64,000 bases of DNA from Nannobrachium achirus (taxonomy: Eukaryota; Chordata; Actinopteri; Myctophiformes; Myctophidae). The position numbers and the translations under genes are program-made. The stretch's first letter is position 1; the number at the start of each line of letters is the position of its first letter. The notes below the pieces were generated by a model. That model was not told where the DNA came from, ran no database searches, and saw only the letters and a program-made list of their open reading frames with translations. Below are positions 1 through 10,839 of this stretch, piece after piece. The stretch lies in the NCBI GenBank assembly GCA_963921795.1, contig OY997643.1, positions 74,513,874 through 74,577,873 on the forward strand. Reading direction: 5' to 3'.

Positions 1-930
1 GAGAACATCAGGTGAAAACTAAACACCAGGTGAGGGAGAACATCAGGTGAAAACTAAACACCAGGTGAGGGAGAACATCAGGTGAAAACTAAACACCAGG
101 TGAGGGAGAACATCAGGTGAAAACTAAACACCAGGTGAGGGAGAACATCAGGTGAAAACTAAACACCAGGTGAGGAGAACATCAGGTGAAAACTAAACAC
201 CAGGTGAGGAGAACATCAGGTGAAAACTAAACACCGGTGAGGAGAACATCAGGTGAAAACTAAACATCGGTGAGGAGAACATCAGGTGAAAACTAAACAC
301 ATCGGTGAGGGAGAACATCAGGTGAAAACTAAACATCAGGTGAGGAGAACATCAGGTGAAAACTAAACATCAGGTGAGGGAGAACATCAGGTGAAAACTA
401 AACATCGGTGAGGAGAACATCAGGTGAAAACTAAACATCGGTGAGGAGAACATCAGGTGAAAACTAAACACATCGGTGAGGGAGAACATCAGGTGAAAAC
501 TAAAAACACCAGGTGAGGGAGAACATCAGGTGAAAACTAAACATCAGGTGAGGAGAACATCAGGTGAAAACTAAACATCGGTGAGGAGAACATCAGGTGA
601 AAACTAAACACATCGGTGAGGGAGAACATCAGGTGAAAACTAAAAACACCAGGTGAGGGAGAACATCAGGTGAAAACTAAACATCAGGTGAGGGAGAACA
701 TCAGGTGAAAACTAAACATCGGTGAGGAGAACATCAGGTGAAAACTAAACACCAGGTGAGGGAGAACATCAGGTGAAAACTAAACATCAGGTGAGGGAGA
801 ACATCAGGTGAAAACTAAACATCAGGTGAGGGAGAACATCAGGTGAAAACTAAACCACCAGGTGAGGGAGAACATCAGGTGAAAACTAAAAACACCGGTG
901 AGGGAGAACATCAGGTGAAAACTAAAAACA
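1..930. repeat. Minisatellite, about 37-bp unit
   Basis: About 26 tandem copies of a unit built on AACATCAGGTGAAAACTAAA, with variants in the CACCAGGTGAGGGAG half. It lies in the nicalin-family intron downstream of exon 6 and runs off the left edge. On the plus strand the unit contains CAGGTGAGGG, but the gene reads the other way. Whether it touches the next exon cannot be seen. Confidence 0.95.
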
Positions 931-1028
931 CAAATGACAAATCTGGATGATGGAGATACGCTCATATAGTGATTCACCGCTCTGCTTCACACATAAAGCC
1001 ACACGTTGCTTCATGACTGTTAACTCAC

Positions 1029-1132
1029 GGTGGTCTGGTGCTGGGGCTGCTGTAGAGCTTGTTGAAGAGGCGAGCCAGCTCTAGGAGGATGGAGACCCCA
1101 CTGGCGTTAGAGTCTGCACCATGAGACAACCA
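1029..1132 (-). CDS. ncln: Nicalin-family gene, exon 6 (last exon in window)
   Basis: Transcript-sense exon of 104 nt bounded by CCACAG and GTGAGTTA. It encodes WLSHGADSNASGVSILLEL and then ARLFNKLYSSPSTRPP. The run GADSN-SGVS-LLELARLF closely matches vertebrate nicalin, in the M28-peptidase-like lumenal domain just after the HYDS(Y/F)G-AP segment of exon 5. Nicalin is a non-catalytic ER membrane glycoprotein that works with NOMO and TMEM147 at the multipass translocon. The exon begins in phase 0 and ends with two bases of a split codon. Later exons, including the membrane anchor, lie left of the window. The acceptor is preceded almost directly by a long (GT)n tract in the transcript. Confidence 0.9.
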
Positions 1133-1139
1133 CTGTGGA

Positions 1140-1140
<1 letters not shown>

Positions 1141-1228
<88 letters not shown>
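1141..1228. repeat. (AC)n microsatellite, (GT)n in the transcript
   Basis: An uninterrupted AC run of about 88 bp. In the minus-strand transcript it is a (GT)n tract ending 8 bases before the exon 6 acceptor, where a polypyrimidine tract would normally be. Confidence 0.97.
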
Positions 1229-1232
<4 letters not shown>

Positions 1233-1331
1233 AGCAGTTTTCTGAAATGTCCACACAAATGTCCAAGCACTTGGAATGTAGGAGTTGAGGCGTTACATTT
1301 CATTTGAATTTGTTCCACAGGGAAATATTGT

Positions 1332-1355
1332 GAAAATAGCAGATCGGCTATTTTC
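1332..1355. repeat. Minimal copy of the foldback core
   Basis: GAAAATAGC, AGAT, then CGGCTATTTTC: the two outer arms of the recurrent foldback motif with the middle missing. See the foldback finding for the family. Confidence 0.55.
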
Positions 1356-1603
1356 TTAATGTTTTCCTCTAATATTTAACATTTTGGCCAATGTTTAATG
1401 TGTCATTTTAGAGGTATTAAAAAGTCCTTAAATTTTGTCACTTTAGAAATGTGCATATACTCTCTATACACGTAATCTTTATATTGGTTTGTTTACTGTT
1501 GAGTGAGAAAATAATGTTGCACATTAATTCATCTGGGGACCCCCTAAATAAATTGGGGACCCCCCTCAGAACCATGTTACTGTAGATGTGAAAAAGGTCT
1601 CAC

Positions 1604-1681
1604 CGGGGCCAGTCCATAGGAGTCATAGTGGGCAGTGATGACGATGGTAGGCGGGTCCTCCCCTGAGCCAATCAGCACTCC
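1604..1681 (-). CDS. ncln: Nicalin-family gene, exon 5
   Basis: Exon of 78 nt, phase 0 at both ends, between GTGTTTCAG and GTGAGACC. It encodes GVLIGSGEDPPTIVITAHYD and SYGLAP. Nicalin has the equivalent GGED-PTIVIVAHYD-FG-AP block, which corresponds to the first metal-site region of M28 aminopeptidases and precedes W-LS-GADSN in exon 6. Joining exons 5 and 6 is seamless in frame, which supports both splice sites. Confidence 0.9.
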
Positions 1682-1856
1682 CTGAAACACCCACCAATCA
1701 GGTTACAATGAGTCTGAAAACAGCCCACACACATCACCCATGCTGCTGGGACCAAGACATTCAACCGTTATTTCACCCATGAAGACCTGACTCAACAAAT
1801 AACTTCTAAATCCTAAGAGTCTTCTGAAAAACATTCTGTATGTTGCTATGAAGGTA

Positions 1857-2139
1857 TCTTGACCTTCTGTTGCTATGAAGGTACCTTGACCTGGTATGTC
1901 CTGCCCTCTGTCCATCTCTGTGTGAGACCTTGACCTGGTATGTTGTGTCCATCTCTATGTGAGACACCTTGACCTGGTATGTTGTGTCCATCTCTATGTG
2001 AGACACCTTGACCTGGTATGTTGTGTCCATCTCTATGTGAGACACCTTGACCTGGTATGTCCTGCCCTCTGTCCATCTCTGTGTGAGACCTTGACCTGGT
2101 ATGTTGTTTCCATCTCTGTGTGAGAGACCTTGACCTGGT
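1857..2139. repeat. Minisatellite, about 39-bp unit
   Basis: Seven or so copies of CCTTGACCTGGTATGTTGTG plus TCCATCTCTATGTGAGACA, with CCTGCCCTC variants. In nicalin intron 4, about 180 bp upstream of exon 5 in transcript sense. No exon sequence is recognisable in the unit. Confidence 0.9.
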
Positions 2140-2872
2140 GTCTTGTGGACAACTGTTACATTTCCTCACTCCTCTCCACCGTAGATATTAATGGAGGCTC
2201 AAAGGTTCCTTTCCGGATTTAATTAGTTAGGAGTGTTTTGATGGCTCCCTGTTTAAAATAGTGACGCACGATATTATCGGTAGAACATCGATATTGGCAG
2301 ATATTTCATAAAAAATGCAATATCGGTATTGAACCGATGTCAAAATTATTCTGATATTCTTTTAACGCAATAATAAGTGTGGCTTAAAAAAAAAGAAAAA
2401 AAGAAAATCAGCAATGACCTCAATATAAATATAATATATAATAATATATCTATATTGATATCGGACGTTTTGTCTCTACCTACATATTATCAGATATAAT
2501 ATCGGTCTGTTCATCCCTTTTCACGGCTGCTTCCAAGAACCATGCAATGAAAAATAAGTAATAAACAACTACAGACTGAGATGAAACACGTCTTTTGTTC
2601 CTACAGCGATAAGGTTATTAAATGAACAAGCCTTGCGCTTGAACAATGAAGAAAACAAATGCTTATGGGCCATTCTTCCATCTGGTATAATGTGGTATAT
2701 TAGCCTTTTACAATAAGTGCTGTTTGGATTTGGTTCTGTGTGTGTGCGTGTGCGTGTGCGCACGCGCGCGTGTGTGTTGGGGGGTGCTATTTTAGCTTCA
2801 TCTACTGTACATTTTATTACTTTGTTTATTCTCTCCACTGAATTTCTCTCTTTGGGATAATCAAAACCTTCT

Positions 2873-3241
2873 TAAAATAGCTGGGTTTAGACACAACGTG
2901 TCACATCGCGACACGTTGTGAGCTTGGAGGTTGGTTATTTTCAGTGCTTGATACCACACTGAACTAAGCATAATCAAGTCAATCCTGGAGATGTGGCGTA
3001 ACGGCATGGATTTCTACACAGAGAGGGCAATTCTTTCAACATAAGATGTTCAAGTTCAGGAGAGTTTGGACAAGGCAATTCTCTTGAACGCTGCCTTCAG
3101 GTATGGCATGGAAAGAGGACATTTGCATTTCTTTCACCATAGTAAAAACTGCATTCATGGTCTGGAGAGGACACTTTTTACATACGGATAAAAGGGCAGG
3201 GGCTCAAGCCCCCTTTGATGTCTATGTGTGCACATGTCTGG
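2873..3241. mobile_element. Dispersed element, family G, copy 1
   Basis: Shares about 330 bp with 17430-17752 (CTTGATACCACACTGAACTA through GTGTGCACATGTCTG) and part of it with 6437-6700. One end carries a decayed foldback core (ACGTTGTGAGCTTGGAGGT). The terminal GTGTGCACATGTCTG is an imperfect inverted match to the CAGGGACGTGCAGAG end of the other copies, so this is probably a non-autonomous TIR element with no coding capacity. Confidence 0.7.
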
Positions 3242-3246
3242 TGTGA

Positions 3247-3398
3247 GTTTTCACTCCACTCACCTCCAGAGTGACCAGTGTGTTGTCACTCCACTCACCT
3301 CCAGAGTGACCAGTGTGTTGTCACTCCACTCACCTCCAGAGTGACCAGTGTGTTGTCACTCACCTCCAGAGTGACCAGTGTGTTGTCACTCCACTCAC
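3247..3398. repeat. Minisatellite made of the exon 4 edge plus its donor
   Basis: Four to five copies of a 35-bp unit (one shortened). In transcript sense each contains AACACACTGGTCACTCTGGAG-type exon 4 sequence followed by GTGAGTGGAGTG, the same donor as the real exon. The real exon 4 end at 3399 is continuous with the array. Confidence 0.92.
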
Positions 3399-3768
<370 letters not shown>

Positions 3769-4071
3769 GAACACAGTAAGAGACCACCAAGAAGAGAGAA
3801 AAGGGAACATAAAAGTTATTACCATCACCATCTTGTTGTCTTTATCCCAACACTCTTTAGATGCATTCTTCTGCCAGTTCAGTTCATACTATGGCTTTAG
3901 AGCTGCACTTCTTCAGATCCAGGTTCCCAAGCCTTTCTGGGTCATGGCTCACTGGAAACTTGTTGTGCAAAGTCTTTACGATGCTCTTCTGAACATCAAC
4001 TTAAATCATTATTATTATACAACACGTTGTAGATGTGCTATTTTCAGAGTTAGAGAACCTATCTTCCTGTC

Positions 4072-5805
4072 GTGAAGAGAGTGCTTCCATTCATCAGGGA
4101 AGTTCAGTGTTGGTCGGGGGAGGTGGACGAGAGACTCAGATTTGATTTTGAGATGACAGACTGGGAATCATTTTTCAGTGAACATGGTGATGATGTAGAT
4201 AGCCTTTGTCAGGTCATCACTGACTATATCTGCTTCTGCGAGAAGGTGTGTGTTCCTACTAAGAAGGTTCGTTGCTTCTCTAACAACAAGCAGTGGATGG
4301 CAAAAGACATCATTCACCTCCTTAAGAGGAAAAGGGATCTGTTCCATGCAGGTGACTGGGAGGGCGTGAGGGAGGTGGTGGAGGAGCTTAAAACAGTCAA
4401 GGCTCAGGCAAAAGGGAGCTATAGAGCTAAGCTGGAGAACTGTCTGCAGGAGAACAATACGAGACAAGTGTGGGGTGGTTTCAGGAAGATCACAGGGTAT
4501 GGCTCTGCCAACTCTACTGTGCCAGGCACGGAAGAGCTGGCAAACGAGATGAACCGTTTTTTCAATCGGTTTGACGGAGCTCCTGTTAGTGTTCAACAAG
4601 CAGCTGCTGGGTCAAACGGTGACCTCGGTTGCCGCCCTGTTTCTTCCCCTGCACGGTGAGGTGGTTAAGCTAGTGGATAACTACAAATTCCTCGGAGTAC
4701 ACCTGAATAGTTCACTGGACTGGTCGGACAACGTGCAGGCAATTCACAGCAAGGGGAAAAGCAGGCTGTTCCTCCTGAGAAGACTGAGATCGTTTGGGGT
4801 GTGCAACAGGATGTTACAGATGTTCTACCAGTCTGTCATGGCAAGTGTCCTCTTTTTTGGTATAACATGCTGGGGTGGCAACAACAGAGCAGGTGACACG
4901 TTTAACCTAAACAGACTGGTGAGGAAAGCAGGCTCTGTCGTTGGGTCCTCTCTGCAGGGGGTGGAGGAAGTAACCAGGGTGAGAACAGCGAGGAAGCTAG
5001 ATTCCATCTTGGAGAACTTCTCCCACCCCCTCCATCCCCTGATCACCACTAAGGTCCAGGGACTACAGATGAAAATGTGCCTGTGGCTAACTCTGGCTCA
5101 TTTACATTGAAGTGAAAACTGACATGTCCATTAATGAGTACTGTCCCTGTCAAATAAACAAACTTTCAACTTTCTTTATCTAGAGATCACCAGTTACTGG
5201 AGTAAGAGAGGAAACGACCGCTTTACCTACCCAGGACGGAGATGTAAGAGATTAGGAAAATCTTTTGTACCGGCTGCCCTTAAGCTGTACAACGAGACAC
5301 ATAACGGACACTTGAAAAGGTCTCCCTTCCTAACCTAGACTGATGGAACTATTGCTGTATTGACTTTGACCCCTAAGGACCTTCCAGGGAGTGTTCATGT
5401 GCGTCTTGCGGTGACACACTTCCTAGTTTCTTCTTCTCTGAGCTGTCTTTTTGTTTTTTTTTCCGCACTGATTTTTGACATTGCACTATTAGGTTGTGTT
5501 GGTAGTTTCTGAGTATTTTGCTGTCATTTTAACAATGTCAGTGAGATACTTGTTGCGCTAACTACCATTGACTGCTATGGTCTCTTTTGTAAGACACTTT
5601 ATGTATATATACTTATATATTATTCACCCCTCTATTGATGCACCTTCTCTTTATTGGTACTGTACTGCTCTTGTTTTTTACTCTTATCTATCTTTTTTCT
5701 TACTTCTCTGTAACTTTGTAAATAACTGTATACTGCTGTGCTACAACTGGACAACTGAATTTCCCCCTTGGGATAATAAAGGTATCTATCTATCTATCTA
5801 TCTAC
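4072..5805 (+). mobile_element. Degenerate LINE (CR1/L2/Rex-like group), core deleted
   Basis: Plus-strand remnant of a fish non-LTR retrotransposon. Positions 4072-4600 encode the linker between endonuclease and reverse transcriptase (TDWESFF, NNKQWMAKDI, ELANEMNRFFNRFD). Around 4640-4660 it jumps straight to the post-catalytic region (VKLVDNYKFLGVHLNSSLDW, CWGGN), so the reverse transcriptase core with the FADD box is gone. A few 3' stretches still read like the LINE C-terminus in broken frames. The 3' end is GGGATAATAAAGGTATCTAT followed by (ATCT)n, a typical LINE tail. The 5' end is truncated. It is clearly non-functional and of a different lineage from the intact LINE at 55164. Confidence 0.85.
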
Positions 5806-6288
5806 CTCTGACCAGTATAGAGGAGGTTCTCTAACCAGTATGTTGGAGGTGTGGGGTTATCTTACCTCTAACCAGTACGTTGGAGCTCCGTGCGGCTGCA
5901 GCCAGGCTGACCTCCTCATACATGCAGAGGGTTAGGGTTAGGGTTAGTGTTAGGGTTATCTTACCTCTAACCAGTACGTTGGAGCTCCGTGGGGTTCTTA
6001 CCTCTAACCAGAACGTTGGAGCTCCGTGCGGCTGCAGCCTGGGTTAGGGTTATTGTTAGGGTTATCTTACCTCTAACCAGTACGTTGGAGCTCCGTGCGG
6101 CTGCAGCCAGGCTGACCTCCTCATACATGCAGAGGGTTAGGGTTAGGGTTAGTGTTAGGGTTATCTTACCTCTAACCAGTACGTTGGAGCTCCGTGGGGT
6201 TCTTACCTCTAACCAGAACGTTGGAGCTCCGTGCGGCTGCAGCCTGGGTTAGGGTTAGTGTTAGGGTTAGTGTTAGGGTTAAGGTTAC
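5806..6288. repeat. Repeats of the exon 3 edge mixed with TTAGGG tracts
   Basis: Several irregular copies of TAACCAGTACGTTGGAGCTC plus CGTGCGGCTGCAGCC, some extending to GGCTGACCTCCTCATACATG, all matching the 3' part of exon 3 with an adjoining donor-like GGTAAGA. Copies are separated by short telomere-like GGGTTA runs. The real exon 3 end at 6289 forms the right edge. Confidence 0.9.
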
Positions 6289-6433
6289 CTCTAACCAGTA
6301 CGTTGGAGCTCCGTGCGGCTGCAGCCTGGCTGACCTCCTCATACATGCAGAGCAGCTGCTCGTCCTCTGGGGCCACGTAGACGGGCATCCTGGTCTCCTC
6401 CTGCAGGGCAGCGCTCTCGCTCTCCATGAAGGA
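6289..6433 (-). CDS. ncln: Nicalin-family gene, exon 3
   Basis: Exon of 145 nt, phase 0 start, one base left over at the end (AGAG, then GTAACC). Encodes SFMESESAALQEETRMPVYV, APEDEQLLCMYEEVSQAAAA and RSSNVLVR. Nicalin has QFMEIEPEMLAMETAVPVYF then EDE-LLSIY, so order and spacing agree. This is part of the ER-lumenal domain. The acceptor GTCCCTGCAG is fused to the terminus of a dispersed element (CAGGGACGTGCAGAG in plus sense). Confidence 0.88.
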
Positions 6434-6436
6434 CTG

Positions 6437-6700
6437 CAGGGACGTGCAGAGAATGTTAGAGAGGCAGGGGCTGACATTTCTAAAAGGGCCTTTTGGTGAA
6501 AACATCCAAAATGTCCGACCTCCAGCTTGGAGGTCGGCTATTTTCGATGATTGATTTCTACACATTTCTTGATTTCAACATAAGAGGCTGCGTTCAAACT
6601 TTTTGGACACGGTAATTCTCTTGAAAGCTGCCTTCAGATATGGCACAGAAAGGGGGGCATTTGCATTTCTTTCACCATAGTGAAAACGGCATGCATGGTC
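6437..6700. mobile_element. Dispersed element, family G, shortened copy
   Basis: Begins CAGGGACGTGCAGAGAATGT at the exon 3 acceptor, carries the foldback core (GACCTCCAGCTTGGAGGTCG) and continues with the TTCTCTTGAAAGCTGCCTTC and TTTCACCATAGTGAAAAC segments shared with 2873-3241 and 17338-17752. No coding sequence. Confidence 0.7.
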
Positions 6701-6710
6701 CAGTTGTACT

Positions 6711-7567
6711 TGTTTACCTGTACAACGTGGTGACAGAGGAGGTGTTGCATAGCATCATGTTTACCTGTACAACGTGGTGACAGAGGAGGTGTTGTATAGC
6801 ATCATGTTTACCTGTACAACATGGTGACAGAGGAGGTGTTGTATAGCATCATGTTTACCTGTACAACATGGTGACAGAGGAGGTGTTGTATAGCATCATG
6901 TTTACCTGTACAACATGGTGACAGAGGAGGTGTTGCATAGCATCATGTTTACCTGTACAACGTGGTGTGGGACAGAGGAGGTGTTGTATAGCATCATGTT
7001 TACCTGTACAACGTGGTGACAGAGGAGGTGTTGTATAGCATCATGTTTACCTGTACAACGTGGTGACAGAGGAGGTGTTGTATAGCATCATGTTTACCTG
7101 TACAACGTGGTGACAGAGGAGGTGTTGCATAGCATCATGTTTACCTGTACAACGTGGTGACAGAGGAGGTGTTGCATAGCATCATGTTTACCTGTACAAC
7201 GTGGTGACAGAGGAGGTGTTGTATAGCATCATGTTTACCTGTACAACGTGGTGACAGAGGAGGTGTTGTATAGCATCATGTTTACCTGTACAACGTGGTG
7301 ACAGAGGAGGTGTTGTATAGCATCATGTTTACCTGTACAACATGGTGACAGAGGAGGTGTTGTATAGCATCATGTTTACCTGTACAACGTGGTGACAGAG
7401 GAGGTGTTGTATAGCATCATGTTTACCTGTACAACGTGGTGACAGAGGAGGTGTTGTATAGCATCATGTTTACCTGTACAACGTGGTGACAGAGGAGGTG
7501 TTGTATAGCATCATGTTTACCTGTACAACATGGTGACAGAGGAGGTGTTGTATAGCATCATGTTTAC
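6711..7567. repeat. 47-bp minisatellite made of the exon 2 edge plus its donor
   Basis: About 18 copies. In transcript sense each reads AACACCTCCTCTGT, CACCACGTTGTACAG, GTAAACATGATG, the last 26-30 nt of exon 2 followed by the same GTAAAC donor. One internal unit (near 6963) keeps the GTGTGGGACAG form of the genuine exon, while the others have the shorter GTGACAG. Confidence 0.95.
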
Positions 7568-7758
7568 CTGTACAACGTGGTGTGGGACAGAGGAGGTGTT
7601 GTGAGGCATCAGCAGCAGGATGGCAGCAGCGTTCTGTCTCTGTGACTCCAGGAACTTCTCTGTGGTGAAGTCTGCCACCTTCATGATGACACAGCGTCTC
7701 GTCAGGACAGGCTCGTCTGAGGAGCGCGCCTCTGCCACCACGATGGCCCCCCGACATC
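7568..7758 (-). CDS. ncln: Nicalin-family gene, exon 2
   Basis: Exon of 191 nt between CCCTGCAG and GTAAACATG, beginning with two bases that complete the Gly codon split from exon 1 and ending in phase 0. Encodes CRGAIVVAEARSSDEPVLTR, RCVIMKVADFTTEKFLESQR, QNAAAILLLMPHNTSSVPHH and VVQ. It aligns with nicalin GTRNAVLNTEAR---EVLSRRCV and AVVIILPR---VPQDVVRQ. Array copies of its 3' edge (18) and its 5' edge (about 5) lie on either side. Confidence 0.9.
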
Positions 7759-7789
7759 CTGCAGGGACGAAACAACAAGGTGAGATTCA

Positions 7790-7985
7790 ACACTCTGAGG
7801 AGCGCCCCTCTGCCACCACGATGGCCCCCCGACAGTTACTCTGTCACCACGATGGCCCCCCGACAGTTACTCTGCCACCACGATGGCCCCCGACAGTTAC
7901 TCTGCCACCACGATGGCCCCCCGACAGTTACTCTGCCACCACGATGGCCCCCCGACAGTTACTCTGCCACCACGACTGCCAACTT
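7790..7985. repeat. Minisatellite made of the exon 2 5' edge
   Basis: About five copies of GCCACCACGATGGCCCCCCG plus ACAGTTACTCT. In transcript sense GTCGGGGGGCCATCGTGGTG is the start of exon 2, here without the full acceptor. One copy lacks a C. It lies in nicalin intron 1, next to exon 2. Confidence 0.9.
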
Positions 7986-8024
7986 ATAGGCAGGCCCAGC
8001 TTTGTGTGATGTCATGCCATGACT

Positions 8025-8400
<376 letters not shown>

Positions 8401-8794
8401 CATGTGAGGCATGCCGTCAGTTGTTCATTTCATGTCAGTTTCGTCTGGTCTGTGTTTGTGTTTGTCTGGAACTAATCTTGCAAACCACTGGACCGACCAG
8501 CTTGAATTTCTTGTGCCCACATTCTTTCCTATTTTTGAAAACTCGAATAATTTCAGAATGGAAGTCAAAAGGGGGCTCAAGTCGGACCAAAAGTTCCAAA
8601 ACCATGAACAAATATTGCATCATACGTCAAAGACCATGCCCGTATATGGAGACAACCAACATCACATCACAAGGCTGGCCACATCCGGTTCTCAGGATTC
8701 CAATTTGGGGATTTATTTGCCCAAAATGTAAAGTTCTCATGCACACCTGACATATAAAATTGTAAATGTTCATATTTCACAACACACACCGACA

Positions 8795-9398
8795 GGAGAG
8801 GTAAGCATGCAAGGCACCAACCTGCTCATCGGTTGGGGCTCAAGTGTGCTGCTCAGGGACACTTGGACACTACAGCAGGGGTTTTCAAAGTGGGTGACGG
8901 GGCACCCTGGGGTGACGGGCACCCTGGGGTGCCGCGACGGCAGTCCAGGGGTGCCGCGAGATAAGTAATTTTCAGTCAGTTCTAACCAAAATGGCTATTA
9001 TCTCAACGTTTTCCTCGCAACATAATCACTAAAATATCGTCACTGTCGGGCAGAAACCTTGTATCTCCAAGTATACGTTTTTTGGTAAAGCAAGGCCCTG
9101 CTTCATCATACAGGACCGTCGCACAAAACTATTGGTGTGCTTGTAGATCGGCTGTTTTCACTAGTTTAGTACATTTTATAGATGATAAATACAAAATGAA
9201 CGGTTTTGGACATACAAGGGAAAAAATTATAATGTAGGGGTGCCTCGGATTAAAAAAAATATTCATGGGGTGCTCTGAGACAAAAAAGTTTGGGAACCCC
9301 TGCACTACAGTATGTCAGGGGAAGCTGGGGAATCGACCCGAGAACCGTCTCTTCTCCCCAAGCGGCCGCTCTTCCTCCTGAGCCACTGCTGCCCAAAT
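8795..9398 (-). mobile_element. tRNA-derived SINE, split by a hAT insertion
   Basis: In minus sense the head reads GGCAGCAGTGGCTCAGGAGG, with box A-like TGGCTCAGGAGG and box B-like GGGTCGATTCC. The tail is CCAAGTGTCCCTGAGCAG, the fish SINE body normally seen as AAGTGTCCTTGAGCAAGACA. The two halves are separated by the hAT-like element at 8876-9302. It sits just downstream of the DAD1 stop codon. Confidence 0.75.
8876..9302. mobile_element. hAT-like non-autonomous element, copy 1
   Basis: Ends CAGGGGTTTTCAAAGTG and (inverted) CAGGGGTTCCCAAACTTTTT, flanked by a perfect 8-bp duplication CACTACAG (8868-8875 and 9303-9310). Inside is a GGGGTGCCGCGA motif and part of the foldback element. A second copy with the same layout is at 52586-53148. 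No transposase ORF. Confidence 0.88.
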
Positions 9399-9416
9399 GT
9401 GGGTTTATGTCGTTCT

Positions 9417-9758
9417 TCAACCGATGAAGTTCACCACAGCGAGATGGAGGACCGCGTGAGCCACCAGGAAGTGAGTAAAAGCTCTGTGAGGGGAGATGGA
9501 GCAGAACTCTGCTTTGTTCTGTGGGTTGATCTGAACGCGGAGGCAGGTGGCCAGGATGAAGCTTCCCACGCAGGAGATGAAGCCGGACAGGAAGCTGTTG
9601 AAGGGGAAGGTTCCTACGAGCAGGCAGTACAGGAACTGCAGCGCCCCGGTCAGCAGGATGTACAGCAGGTACGCGTCCAACACCTTCAGCTTCTGAGGCG
9701 TGGTGGCGGCGTACTGCTCTGAGACACGGTAAACTAACGATGTCACCGAACTGGACAT
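9417..9758 (-). CDS. dad1: DAD1, intronless copy
   Basis: Intact 113-residue ORF with a start and stop, the family's usual length. The core [40 protein letters not shown] and R-QINPQNKA matches vertebrate DAD1 almost residue for residue. The first 20 residues and the C-terminal third ([20 protein letters not shown]) are more changed. DAD1 is a small ER membrane subunit of oligosaccharyltransferase with three hydrophobic segments (about 29-50, 53-75 and 92-112). Vertebrate dad1 is, to my knowledge, spliced, so an uninterrupted copy inside another gene's intron suggests a retrocopy. I see no obvious poly(A) tail, since a SINE lies directly downstream. Purifying selection on the core is inferred from its conservation. 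It could also be the sole functional dad1 of this species. Confidence 0.9.
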   Translation of the reverse strand: MSSSVTSLVYRVSEQYAATTPQKLKVLDAYLLYILLTGALQFLYCLLVGTFPFNSFLSGFISCVGSFILATCLRVQINPQNKAEFCSISPHRAFTHFLVAHAVLHLAVVNFIG

Positions 9759-10202
9759 GGCTTCTGTTTCAGAGTACTATGCTCTCCAATGTGAATGTTG
9801 GACCGATGGCTCTTTCACCCGCCACGCTTCTTCCTTTGGTTGGTTGGGAAGTCTGTTAGGACAAATTCCCCGGTTTCTTTTATACGACGATTTAGTGATG
9901 TAGGCATGATGTTGCTGTAAATCATATTTACAGTAGATATCCATATTTGGGCATGGTAAGTGGAGGACGTCTGACTGTATTTGGAAAGCAAAAGTTATGT
10001 ACAGTGTTCATTTTGACATAAAAGATTGATTTAGTTTAGTCATAGTTTTGACTTTTAATCATATTTTAGTCATCTGAAAGCTCTTAGTTTTAGTCTAGAT
10101 CTAAGATTATAGTTGTCAAAATCTGCACTTGATTTTGTCGACAAATATGTATTTTTGAGCGGTGCTAACCACTCCTATTCGTGGCTTTGCGTTTTTTTGC
10201 AC
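9759..10202. other. Sequence upstream of DAD1, nothing recognised
   Basis: AT-rich sequence without ORFs or clear repeats. Any promoter of the DAD1 copy would be here, but no TATA box or GC-box cluster stands out. Confidence 0.4.
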
Positions 10203-10550
10203 CGTGTTTTTCCAAGGGTTTCCCCATTGGATGACGTAAGTTTGACGTAAGCTTCCAATTGGGGTTTTCCCATGGAGTTTATTATAACCACACACCACAT
10301 GACGTCACAGACAACACAGCAACAGGGAAAGCCAACGTTCCCCGTTGCTAAGGTCATGTAGGAGGTACAGTACGGCCGTGTTTTTCCAAGGGTTTCCCCA
10401 TTGGATGACGTAAGTTTGACGTAAGCTTCCAATTGGGGTTTTCCCATGGAGTTTATTATAACCACACACCACATGACGTCACAGACAACACAGCAACAGG
10501 GAAAGCCAACGTTCCCCGTTGCTAAGGTCATGTAGGAGGTACAGTACGGC
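10203..10550. repeat. 174-bp direct duplication carrying cAMP-response-type sites
   Basis: Two near-identical 174-bp copies (10203-10376, 10377-10550). Each contains a perfect TGACGTCA (10300-10307, 10474-10481), two TGACGTAA-like sites and the inverted pair CCATTGG / CCAATTGG. It lies about 240-480 bp upstream of the TATA box of the acidic-protein gene. Confidence 0.9.
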
Positions 10551-10786
10551 CTTAGAAACATGAATTAGAAACATGAAACTATTGCGGTCAGTGATGACAG
10601 TGTGACAACGGCTTCATCGTTGTTGTTATTGTTGTCACAGTGAAAGAGTCTATGGAGACACAAAGGTGAATGTTGTCACTCTAAGCGTCTACAGAGACAC
10701 AAGGTGAATGAGATCTGGTTACCTTTCATGTTGGGTGACAGTTAGTGACAGTATAAGTGGGAGGAGTTGAGATGTTATAATATGAA

Positions 10787-10839
10787 TATAAATGAGGATC
10801 TGATCAGACTGATAGAAGGATCCTTCCATCGTCTCACAG
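10787..10839 (+). promoter_or_regulatory. TATA box and first (non-coding) exon of the acidic-protein gene
   Basis: TATAAAT at 10787-10793 is followed by GATCAGACTGATAGAAGGAT and a strong donor CACAG/GTAAGAAG at 10839/10840. The next plausible acceptor is CTTTCTTCTCAAG at 12556, right before the 5' leader and ATG at 12593. A TATA box, a short untranslated exon and a large first intron are typical of secreted-protein genes. The exact start site is inferred at roughly 10812-10818. Confidence 0.6.
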
